Of a stretch of 64,000 nucleotides of DNA, positions 12,897 through 24,800 are shown piece after piece. Positions within the stretch are counted from its first letter, which is position 1. The number at the start of each line of letters is the position of its first letter. Below the pieces are notes generated by a model. That model was given only the letters and a program-made list of their open reading frames with translations. It was not told where the DNA came from and did not search any database. Source of the DNA: Anomaloglossus baeobatrachus. Lineage: Eukaryota; Chordata; Amphibia; Anura; Aromobatidae. The stretch spans positions 557,282,642-557,346,641 of the forward strand of contig NC_134355.1 in NCBI RefSeq assembly GCF_048569485.1. Reading direction: 5' to 3'. The position numbers and the translations under genes were made by a program.

Positions 12897-15800
12897 TTAA
12901 GGGGAGTTATAGTTCGTGATGTCACTCGTGGTGTGCGGTAATTGGGAGTACCGCCGCTGCCATGGTTGGGATTACCCGGGGTGATGGAATGCGGCAGCAA
13001 GGTGTCGTTACCCTACACGGGTAGGGGTATGCCCCGGGGATCTGGAAGATGATACTGGGTGCCGTTATGGGGGAATCACTCATGTACTCACTCAGCCAAT
13101 AAGCAGACCCTGACAACTGGGTAAACCAAGTCTCTAGGTGCCGCTGCCTCTCAAGGGGTCCCGTCCCCTGCAGTGCTGCCTGGTGATCCGTGACCTGCCT
13201 CCTGGCACAAAGTTTAGATTTACTGTAGTGGCCCGATAGTATGGAACTTGCCGGGCCCCGCACACCACTGTGGCTAAGTGTGGGAGCCTGCTCTCAGGGC
13301 TCACGCTTGGGATTTCAGTGGGCTGCATATGTGGAAGGCCCTATCCCCCTCGTTGCGCTAGTGCCCCGATTTTGGAGCTGGTGGGAACAGTCCATAAAGG
13401 CTCTGCTCTCCGCAGATTAATTGCCGGGTTGCATGAAGCTTCTCCCCGACCTAGGGTCCGTGTACCCCGCCGTGCCTTCGATCCCGGACCGGTAATAGGA
13501 CCAGGCTGCTTACCGTTCACTCAACAGGTCCAGGCACCTTGCCTCAATCCCCTGCGACCGGGGGTCCGACTCCTCTAGGTCCAGACCACCGTCTGCAACC
13601 TAGACAGCTACTCCGGGGAGCCACCGCTCCCTGCTTCCTCCACTAGGTGGGCGACCCTATTCCGCTCAAGACGCCCACTGTTATGTCTGGTGGATGTGGT
13701 ACAGGGTGTTCCTAGGATTTCATTTGCTGTTGGAGGCAACACTGTAAGATGGGGACCCAGAACATGAGGGATTTGAATACTGCACTAAGGGAAAAGAGCG
13801 TGCAGTACCCTGTGACGACCTGATAATCCAGGGGCGTCACATATACTGTACATGTTTGTGTAATATGTAATTGGTGTATACGTGTGTGTGTGTGTGTGTG
13901 TGTGCTATGTGCGTTTATACATATGTGTGCAACACACAGTGTTTGTGTCACATACTATGTTTACTGTATGTAGCATTCACATTTATAAATCCCAGCACCA
14001 CAGACAAAAGGTGATAGGTGTAAACAGATCGGCAATCATCCAACAAACAATGAAAATGCTGCTCAGTCATCAGGTAATTGGTTTGTTTATGGGTGAACAG
14101 AAATCCTTGTTCTCAGCAGCACATTGCCTGGTACAAACTGCAGAAGTGCTGCTGATAACATGATACTGTGGCGCCCCTGACCTGGTCAGGCACCACAGAG
14201 TATTGCACCCATGCGGGGACAATGCCTCCAGGTAATCTCCAAAGGCCAGGATGAGGTGCACACACAAACACATAGTGACCAGGTCTCCCACATCACTAGA
14301 GGGGACCCTTGGGTAGCCAGTAGGGGTTAACTTTCAATTCCCAGCAAGGGGTGTGCTCAGAGGCTGGTTGCTAGGAAGCAGGGCAGAGAGGAAGTGAAGG
14401 TGGTCTGGAGCTGGAGGTGGAGGTGTGTGGAAGGGAGCAGAGGGGCTCTCGTGTCAGACAGGTCCTGAGGAGTGCAGTAGCTGAAAGCGGGGGAGAAAGG
14501 GCACCGTGGGTCGGCCTGAAAGACATCCAGAGAGAGGGGTGGCTGAGTACGGAGATCCTGGTATCCGAGCACGCAAGGGGAAACAGATCCCCAGTACGGG
14601 CAGCAAATCATCCAGAGCTGCTTAACCTACAGGTGGGGGGGGTACTTCATGCCCTCACCACGACTACACAGAGCTCGAGCCAAGCAGCAATCACCAGGCC
14701 CATAAGGGGACAGGGCCAGAAGCCATCCCACCAAGGCCACGCTGCCGGCAGACGGGCCGGAGAGAGGGGAGCAGGGTAGTAACAGCTTCCCTGGAGGAGT
14801 CCTACCACGCTTCAGGCAAGGGATCCTCCCAAACAGAAAGAGTGCAAGGAGGGCGAGTGGACAGCTACCCTCAGAACGGCCTCCTGGAATTCCTGGTTCC
14901 ACCTGGTTATCACAGTGTCGCCCGGGCATCTCACCGTGACCTCTAAACAGTGAGTAAACACGTTAAAAGACTTCTTGGACTGTGTTTGAGTCATTCTGCG
15001 ACCTGTGGTCCCACACACATACACAGGGGCCTGGGGCTTGCCTCACTCTCAGGAGGCTATTATACTGACTGCACCCACCATCAGCCCCAGGCATCCCTTA
15101 ACCTGCAGTGGTGGTCCTCACTGACCGCAATTCTGAGAGTGGCGTCACGGCAAATCCCAAAACGAAGGTTCCCTACCTGTGACCCGACCGTTCCATCCCA
15201 TGGAGTCCCTAAGAGTAATACCCTGCTGCACCGCACCTGTAGGGCTCTACAGTTCTGGCGTCACGAACAGGATTAGGACTAGACCTGTTCAGACAGGTGA
15301 CCGTGTGCCTCAGAGGTCCGACCGCAAAAATTGAACCGCCGCCATATTGCCATCTTCAAAAGCGCGCGCTGCAGCCCGCGCGAGGGAGAAGAGCACCGCC
15401 CACGAAGAGGTGTGGCCGCCCCAGAATCCCCACAATTCGGAGAGCGTACTGACCCAGGAAGTGGAAAGGGAGCGCGCAGATTTTTGAAGAAAAATGGACG
15501 CTGCAGGAGGTAATGCCCCTGGTCAGGGCGACGCAGCCCAAGCGATGCCAGCCCCCGTCGCGCTGGACGCAGCAGCGCCTGGTGCCGGTGCCGCGGTCGC
15601 AGCTGCGCCGGCCGAAATTTCCCCCATAATGCCAGTTTCCTTACTGTATGTCCCAGGAGCGCAATGGCTGCCCCAATACGCCGGTAAAATAGACACGCTG
15701 ACCGGGTTTAAGAAGAAGATCAACACCCTGCTAGACATGCACGCGATGACTGGTAAGCAGAGGGCCGCTGTGGTGCTGGGACAATTGACTGAAGCAGCAG

Positions 15801-18800
15801 AATTGGAGGCTGAGTCCTGGACCAATGATGACCGGGGCTCTGTTGAGACCATCTTTGCCAAACTAGCAGCTGCTTTTGAACACCGCACAGAGGGAGAGCT
15901 GAGGACGGACTTCTATAACTGCCGTCAGAAGCCCCAAGATAGTATAAGAGACTATGCCCTCAGGCTGCAGGCTGCACTACGGGCTCTCAAGCTGGTGGAC
16001 CCTGTCAGTGATCAGGAAGGAAACCGGATGATGAAGGAACAATTCTTGCGGGGCCTGCGCTCTCCTGAGGATGGGAAGCAGATGAAGCTGTGGTCCCTGG
16101 AACACCCTGACGTGGACTTTGCCATTCTGAAAGACAGGGCAGTGAAAGCACTCCAACCTCCTGTGGACACAGACCCCGTCACACCAGCATGGCCTGCCAG
16201 TTCCACGGCTGCAGGAGCGGAATCCTCCTCGCAGGCCCTGATAACTGCAAAAGGACTCAACGCGCCAGCAGAGACCATAAATACACTATCCTCCCAGGTG
16301 CAACAGCTCACTAAGGACGTCGCACAAATCCTGAAAGCAATGCAGTTGCCCTCAGAAACCAAAGTCCCTCATCGGATCCTGCTAGCTGACAGCCCAGAGG
16401 ACGTCCCGTGGATGCGGAGGAGAAGAGGTCCTACAACCCGAGGCAGGAGCAGTGATCGCTATGACTCATCTGGACAACCCATCTGTCGTCGTTGCCAGGA
16501 GGCAGGTCACTATGCAAGGGCTTGCCCTTTAAACGAGCCAAACCTGGGGCCGAGGGCCAGTCCTCAGGATTAAGAAGGTCAGGCCCAGGTCGCTGCCATG
16601 ATCAGTACGTGGGTGGACGTCCTGTCCTGTCCATCGTCCTGGATGGGATCCCTACCCCGGCATTATTGGACACCGGCTCTCAGGTAACCACGATCCCGTA
16701 TGTCCTTTATCGTAGGTTTTGGTCGGACGACGAACTCCGACCCCCGGACCCCTCCCTCACCATCTATGCTGCCAACGGACAACCTATAGGCCAGATTGGG
16801 GTCAAAGAGGTAACCATAAAGGTGGGAAGGCAGGAAATGAAGGGACAAGGACTGATTGTTGTGGACACTGATATTAGAGAAAGGAACCCGCAAATGATTT
16901 TAGGCACTAATGTCATAGAAAATTGCCTAGGGGAAGTGTTGTTGTTGCTTCACCAGATTGTTGAAGGTGCTGAGGGCGGGTCGCAAAGAGCCTTGCAAAA
17001 GGAGATCCGAATCATTCTGAGGAAGCAACAGGTAAAACAGACTGGCGGTGAGATTGGTAGTGTACGGGTGATGGATGCTAACCCCATTGTGATACCCCCA
17101 CGGAGTGAAATGATGATGTGGTGTAGAGCAGCGGTAGGTCTCAGAGGACAGGATTACCAGGCTGTACTAGAGCCCACTCATTCAGACCACTGGCCCACGA
17201 TTCTGACAGCCAGGGGGGTAGTTGATGTACACAAGGGACGAGTGCCTGTACGAGTGTTGAACTGTGGGGAGGAGGAAGCCAGACTACCAAGGTACGCTAC
17301 CATAGCCAAACTGTTTACATGCTCAAATGACGCCATAACACCTGTAGGTCCCCTGACACAAGCTGACTCAAAAGAGGACGAGACCTCCCAAAAGCAGTTA
17401 GAGGACTGGTGCCAGAAACTCCACGTGGGGACTGACTCTACACCCGTCTACCAGAAACATGGGGTTTACAGGGTCGTGCAGGAATACGAGCAGGTCTTTA
17501 GTAAGAACCCACTAGACTTTGGTAGGATCAAAGGGGTGCAACATCACATACCCACAGGCAGTCATCCTCCCATTAAGGAAAGACATAGGCCTATTCCACC
17601 AGCCCATTACCAGCGCACAAAGGACATGCTGAAGGACATGAAGGAGGCAGGAGTCATAAGGGACAGTTGCAGCCCCTGGGCGGCTCCCCTGGTCCTGGTG
17701 AGAAAGAAGGATGGCACGATGAGGATGTGTGTGGATTACAGACGGATAAATCAGATAACACACAAGGATGCCTACCCTTTGCCAAGGATAGAGGAATCCC
17801 TCGCTGCCTTAAAAACCTCCAACTACTTTTCTACCCTAGATCTTACTAGTGGCTACTGGCAAGTATCTGTAGCAGAGGAAGATCGGGAGAAGACGGCCTT
17901 CACCACCCCAATGGGCCTCTGTGAGTTCAACAGCATGCCATTTGAACTCTGCAATGCCCCCGGGACCTTCCAGAGGCTTATGGAATGCTGCCTAGGGCAC
18001 CTCAACTTTGAAACCGTCCTGCTCTACCTGGATGATGTCATCGTGTACTCCAAGACCTACGAGGACCACCTGAAACACCTGGCTGAAGTCTTTGAAGCGC
18101 TATCCCGATATGGAATGAAGCTGAAACCATCCAAGTGCCATTTACTGAAGCCAAAGGTCCAGTACCTAGGTCACGTGGTCAGTGCAGAAGGAGTAGCACC
18201 GGACCCAGAGAAGGTCACAGTCATCCAGGAATGGCCCACACCTACTACCGTCCGGGAGGTACGTCAGTTCCTTGGCTTGGTAGGCTACTACAGAAGGTTC
18301 ATCAAGGGCTACACGAAAATGGCAGCGCCTTTGCAAGAGCTCCTGGTAGGCCACCCAAAGAAGAAAGGAAAGATCTCCGGCCCGCCATTTCACTGGGGAG
18401 AAGCAGAAGAACACTCCTTCAGACAAATGAAAGGGGCCTTGACGGGTGAAGAGATCCTAGCCTACCCTGACTACAGTCTGCCATTCGTACTGTATACAGA
18501 TGCCAGTAATGTGGGACTGGGAGCAGTGCTTTCACAGGTGCAGGGAGGCAAAGAGCGTGTGATTGCTTACGCCAGCAGGAAGCTCAGGCCTACTGAAAGA
18601 AACCCAGAGAATTATAGCTCATTTAAGCTAGAGTTCCTGGCCATGGTATGGGCTATCACAGAGCGGTTCAAGCACTACCTGGCAGCCACCAAATTCACTG
18701 TCTTCACGGACAACAACCCCCTGACCCACTTGGATACTGCTAAATTGGGTGCCATGGAGCAGCGTTGGGTAGCCCGACTGGCGAATTATGACTTTACTGT

Positions 18801-21800
18801 CAAGTATCGAGCTGGCCGCAAGAACGGCAACGCAGATGCTCTGTCCAGGATGCCTCACCTAGCAGACGAGGGTGAAGATGTAGATGATCTTGAAGAGATT
18901 GAGCTGCCAGCGTTCCATCGCCATGGAGCAAAACAGTGTCGGCAGTTGCGTGCCAACCGCCAAGAGGTGACCCTGAACCCACTACCTCACTACAACTGGA
19001 AGGAGACCCAGGAAAATGATCCAGCGGTAGGCTTGGTAAAGAAACTGATCAACCAGCCTGGCGCCAGCCTTGACAAAGGAGCCCCACCTGAGGCACAGTA
19101 CCTATGGAAGGAGAGGGGTCGATTATTCATCTATCAAGACAAACTTTACAGGAGCATCATTGACCCGAGGACGCATGAGAAGGTGTGGCAAGTGATTGTA
19201 CCACAGAAGGATACGAGGATGGTGCTAGAAGCCTATCACAATGGTGCAGGCCACTTTGGTTGGAAGAAACTGGAGGCCCTACTTAAAGTAAGATTCTACT
19301 GGGTGGGCATGAGATCTGCCCTAGAGAAGTGGTGTCGAAACTGCGGGCCCTGCAATCTTAGAAGAAAAGACCAGCACAGCCAGAGAGCACCACTCCAGCC
19401 AATCCAAACTAAACGGCCCCTGGAGATCGTGGCCCTGGACCATGTAAAGTTGGCACCCAGCAGACAAGGCTACAACTACGCTCTCACTATGGTTGACCAC
19501 TACTCCAGATTCCTGGTGGTAGTACCAGTCAAGGACTTGACCGGTCAGACTGCAGCCAAAGCTTTCCAGACACATTTCTGTCGACCACATGGCTATCCAG
19601 ACCAAGTGCTCACTGACCAAGGACCAGCCTTTGAAGCTGAAGTGTTTAAGGAGTTTTGTAACCTTTACAGCTGCAAGAAGATCCGTACCACGCCTTACCA
19701 TCCTCAGACCAATGGCATGTGTGAGAAGATGAACCACATCATTCTCGACCTTCTGAAGACTCTCCCACTAGAAGAACGAAGTCGGTGGCCGGAAAAACTG
19801 CCCGATCTAGTGGACATGTATAACAACATCCCTGTGAGTTCCACGAACTGCACACCGGCATACCTGATGAGGGCCAGACCAGGGAGATTGCCAGTAGATC
19901 TGGAAATGGGAGTTGAGACCCCTGAAGACCATCTACAAGGTGCTGATTGGGATTCCAACCGCCAAGCCCAATACAAGAAAGTACAAGAGTGTGTGGAGCG
20001 AAGCCTGACTCAGCAGCGTGAGAAACAAGAAAAGGCCTACAATCGAAAAGCACCTGCTGTTCCTTTGCTGCCAGGAGATATAGTTCTCAAGAGAAAGAGA
20101 AGACATCATAAACTTGACAATCACTGGGAAGAAGAACCCTATACTGTGTTACCATCGACGCTTAGCAATGAAAAGACATGCCGTATCAGCAAGGATGGAG
20201 GAAAAACAACAGCTGTCGTTTCTAGAGATCGCCTAAAGAAATGTCCTGAACAACTAAGAACCCCTGAAGAAATTCCCAACCCTTTGCCAGTTCAAGAACC
20301 AAAAGAAAAGATGATCCATACTGTACTTGGAGATTTTCCAGCAAGTTGGCCTCAATACAATGGAGCAGTAGTCATTCCGGTTATTACATTCCCTCAATCT
20401 GGAGAAGTAAGAGACCCAGAAGAACCTGTTCAGAACCTGGAAGAGCCAAATGTAGCTGAAGCAGAAGACCATGCACTGGTATCAATACCTAGTACACCTA
20501 TTATTCACATTGAGACACGTACATCGGGTGGGAGGATACAACCTCAGACAGATGACAGTATAGTACTGCGTAGGTCAACCCGCAGCAACTTTGGTCAGCT
20601 CCCATTACGCTATAGAGAAAGTACAGTTTAGTTCAAAGTGACGGTATGAAATGTAATGTTTAACCTGTTTACAGTTAGGTAACGTTTAAGTGAAATGTGC
20701 CCACAAGGACTATTGTGAGACCTCTTTAAAATGTTTTCTTTGCACTAGTTCACGTGCACTAAAAAAAATGGACCACCGGTTATGAACTGGCTTTAACCAC
20801 AAACTTTTGCATTGTAAAAAGTTACCTCCTTGGTATCAACCACAGAGTCTGCCTGTTGAGGGGCATGGCTCTGCACCAACAAGGGGGCACGCCTGTTTAT
20901 GGGGCCTGCCCTCCAACACTCGGAAGCGGGTACGCCTGTTTATGGGGCCTACCTTACACCACTCTCCTCAGGAGAGGAAGATTGGAGGAAAGGTCTGGGG
21001 AATGTGATGGCCCAGCCCTGGTCACCAAAAGGACCGGCGACCTACCTCCTGGAGGTTTTTGGGTGGGGTTCGGACATGTGGGTGGTTGGTGGTGGAATGG
21101 TACCTGGTATGTTTAAATGTAAATAATTGCCCCTGTGTGGGAAAAGTTTGTATTTACCTTTTTTTTCTTTTCTCTTGTCTTTGCAGCCCGAGGACGTGCT
21201 GATGATAACTAAGGGGGAATGTGGCGCCCCTGACCTGGTCAGGCACCACAGAGTATTGCACCCATGCGGGGACAATGCCTCCAGGTAATCTCCAAAGGCC
21301 AGGATGAGGTGCACACACAAACACATAGTGACCAGGTCTCCCACATCACTAGAGGGGACCCTTGGGTAGCCAGTAGGGGTTAACTTTCAATTCCCAGCAA
21401 GGGGTGTGCTCAGAGGCTGGTTGCTAGGAAGCAGGGCAGAGAGGAAGTGAAGGTGGTCTGGAGCTGGAGGTGGAGGTGTGTGGAAGGGAGCAGAGGGGCT
21501 CTCGTGTCAGACAGGTCCTGAGGAGTGCAGTAGCTGAAAGCGGGGGAGAAAGGGCACCGTGGGTCGGCCTGAAAGACATCCAGAGAGAGGGGTGGCTGAG
21601 TACGGAGATCCTGGTATCCGAGCACGCAAGGGGAAACAGATCCCCAGTACGGGCAGCAAATCATCCAGAGCTGCTTAACCTACAGGTGGGGGGGGTACTT
21701 CATGCCCTCACCACGACTACACAGAGCTCGAGCCAAGCAGCAATCACCAGGCCCATAAGGGGACAGGGCCAGAAGCCATCCCACCAAGGCCACGCTGCCG

Positions 21801-24800
21801 GCAGACGGGCCGGAGAGAGGGGAGCAGGGTAGTAACAGCTTCCCTGGAGGAGTCCTACCACGCTTCAGGCAAGGGATCCTCCCAAACAGAAAGAGTGCAA
21901 GGAGGGCGAGTGGACAGCTACCCTCAGAACGGCCTCCTGGAATTCCTGGTTCCACCTGGTTATCACAGTGTCGCCCGGGCATCTCACCGTGACCTCTAAA
22001 CAGTGAGTAAACACGTTAAAAGACTTCTTGGACTGTGTTTGAGTCATTCTGCGACCTGTGGTCCCACACACATACACAGGGGCCTGGGGCTTGCCTCACT
22101 CTCAGGAGGCTATTATACTGACTGCACCCACCATCAGCCCCAGGCATCCCTTAACCTGCAGTGGTGGTCCTCACTGACCGCAATTCTGAGAGTGGCGTCA
22201 CGGCAAATCCCAAAACGAAGGTTCCCTACCTGTGACCCGACCGTTCCATCCCGTGGAGTCCCTAAGGGTAATACCCTGCTGCACCGCACCTGTAGGGCTC
22301 TACAATACTGCAGGGGACAGATTGATTAGTGATCGTCCTGTGCCCACCAGTCTCCATCATTCTGTGTAAAGAGGCCGGAAACAAGCACCAAAAGACTTGA
22401 ATACTGTGGATTGCGCTCACTTACCAGTCTGAACTCAGCATATATAAATACAATCTAAATAATTGAGTGTGATGGAGCAATATGTGAGTATTTAGGGCCC
22501 CACTTTAAACTTTTGCCCAGGGCCCCACTTTGTCTAAAACCTGTCCTGTCCCTGTGAGCAACGCCCCCTTGTTAAAGACCATGAAAATTAGCAATGAGCA
22601 AAAAAGCCCCATATCTCTGGAACCATGTGGCAGTTTAAAAAAAATGATTAGTTGGTAGCAGCACCGACTAAAAGAAGTGCAGAACAAACTGTCTACCTTT
22701 GGCTATGTGCGCACGTTGCTTTTTACCTGCTTTTTTGCTGCTTTTTCAACTGCAGCGTTTAATGACATGTCAATTGTTTTTGCCATTTGGGTTTTGCACT
22801 GCAAAGCTGAGTTTTTGACCAAAGTTCTGCAACAAAAAGGCAGCAGTTTGAACTGCATAGTGCGGACAAGAAACCCAAATTCCCATAGACGTTGCTTGAA
22901 AAGCAGAACACAACCATTTTGGCATTAAACGCTGCAGTTGAAAAAGCAGCAAAAAAGCAGGTAAAAAGCAGGTAAAAAGCAACGTGCGGACATAGCCTTT
23001 GACTTGGTGACTAGTCCTCTGTAAGTATATGGGTATCATACATACTGTACTGCCAACGCCCCCCCCCCCCCCAAAAAAAGAGGCAAAAATATAGAAGAAT
23101 GTTATATATTACAAACATTGCTGAAAAATATGTTCAGTATCTCAAATTATGCTGAAAATGTGATAGTGTACAGTGTGCTCCTGGGGCATACAGGTCTGTA
23201 ATGGAATGCATGGAATTCTTCAGCTGCACTTACATTACTGTGATATAATGCAGAAATCATATGCAATTCTCCTGGGCATGACCAACCAATGGTTTTCAGC
23301 TCATTAGTCATCTAAATAAAATGATCTAATATGTAATTGTCATATTGAACACTGAGTCCAATCTCTGGTCATCATATTATAGAGCTGGATAAACTATGCT
23401 GATTTACATATAGTTTGTAGGAGTAACATTCAGTAGAACATGTGAGATCATTGAGTGGTCCTAATCCATGACAGACAGCTATCTCTTTATGTGTACCTGT
23501 AACATGGCAGAGGGGGCAAGATACTTGTCTCTTACGCCCCGCCATGTTTTATAAAGGTGGGGGACCTGGATGGGTTTATGAACTTGTGCTATGGGGCCGC
23601 TACGCCCTTGCAGGCTTCATGATGGCAGGGTCTTCTGCTGGCCTGGACCAAATGTTGAACAGTTAGAGACCACCACTCTACTGAAATATAAACTTAACAT
23701 AACTTCACAAACATTTCCTTTCCAACTTGGAGCATTTTCACACACAGTCTCTTTACTTCTTCAAGTTTACTTGTTTCTGCTTCAGCTAGTCTTGTTTCTT
23801 TCACCAAACCCTAGCACTATATTATGGGCAAGTGAGTGAAGCTACTATTCTCAACCCACAGTACCGTGTCCTCTTTTCCTCTTAAAGGAACTTGTGATGG
23901 TGGGATATGGTGTACTCTGTATCAGGCTGTGTAGGTTCATATTTTACGCTTGGTTCACTGTATATTATTTGTATTGCTTGTGTGTACATTGTATTGTCTG
24001 TAGGTAATTACCTCCTGTAGTGTTCCTGTCCCTAAGTCTGGGGGAGGGGGCCTTGAATCCACCTACTGTAAACTCTCTACTTGGGGGGATTTGTCATTCT
24101 GGGTGAGACTTACAAGAGAGAAGAAGCAGGATTGATCCTTTGAGGGAAAAGCTGCGGCTCCTCAGAGAGACCTGGACATTTATACTATTACTGGACTATA
24201 TTCATGTTTCTTTACTACTGTATTTTTATCCTCTGTATGGTGTATTATGTTATGGACCATTTGATTTGCTTGGCATAAATGCTCTTTAGATTCTTCAGCC
24301 ATCTCTCGCTCTGTTGATTGTGTGATATGGGAGAAGGACCCCGTCACAGAACTATTCTGCCAATATGGCCTGTAATTAGCTTCTCTACTTGTGACGCCTT
24401 GGAACTCCCATCGGGAGACTCTCTTCATCTGATGTTTTCTGTTCCATCTTGGCCCGTTACCTCTCAGAGTGATAAACCCAGTGCCGTATTGCTTGGCGTC
24501 CTGTCCCAGTACCCATCTCCGGTTGACCACTCTGTCCTTCTGTCCATTTTCCTTCCTCTTTACTCAGGATTACGCTATCCACTGTCTTGGTCTCCACTCA
24601 TGTCAAGGACACCCACATCACGAGGCATTTCATACTATTCAGGCCATAGGTCCAGTTTTACTGCCCGCTAGCCCTATCTAATCTCCTGGCAGGAAACTAT
24701 CTGACCCTTCACTTTAACCCCTCCCACTCTGGGCTAGTCCCAAACATTAATCCTAACTTTCCCCACTGTTGGGCAAAATACAATCTATCACTAATAATGC

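Larger units (their letters stand above)
11097..13841 (-). mobile_element. Solo LTR split by a Tc1 transposon
   Basis: On the minus strand it begins TGTGACGCCCCTGG and ends ...GGGCCGCACA. TATA is duplicated at 11093-11096 and 13842-13845. Removing the Tc1 element (11214-12865) leaves about 1.09 kb, the size of its relatives. It is the closest relative in the window of the LTR at 8702-9820, in opposite orientation. Confidence 0.75.
8590..13975. repeat. Degenerate TG/TA minisatellite locus, split by three LTR insertions
   Basis: The surviving pieces are 8590-8701, 9821-10084, 11021-11096 and 13842-13975. Each repeats phrases such as gtgtgtgctcggtgtatac and catatgtgtg with drifting unit length of about 28-34. 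They read as one ancestral tandem array broken by insertions at 8702, 10085 and 11097, each bounded by a 4-bp duplication of array sequence. (TA)n and (TG)n runs sit inside. Confidence 0.7.
14167..22304 (+). mobile_element. Ty3/gypsy LTR retrotransposon, apparently whole
   Basis: Two 1085-bp LTRs (14167-15251 and 21220-22304) enclose gag and pol. ATAC is duplicated at 14163-14166 and 22305-22308. I see two differences between the LTRs, which implies a very recent insertion. A TGG-initial candidate primer site lies a few bases inside the 5' LTR, and a purine tract (aactaagggggaa) abuts the 3' LTR. No envelope gene is present; the 590 bases after pol look non-coding. Both frames look open. Confidence 0.95.

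Noticed and set aside
14417-15276. Open frames repeated exactly at 21470-22329, looking like a duplicated gene family
   Set aside because: They lie within the two LTRs of the gypsy element and are identical because the LTRs are.
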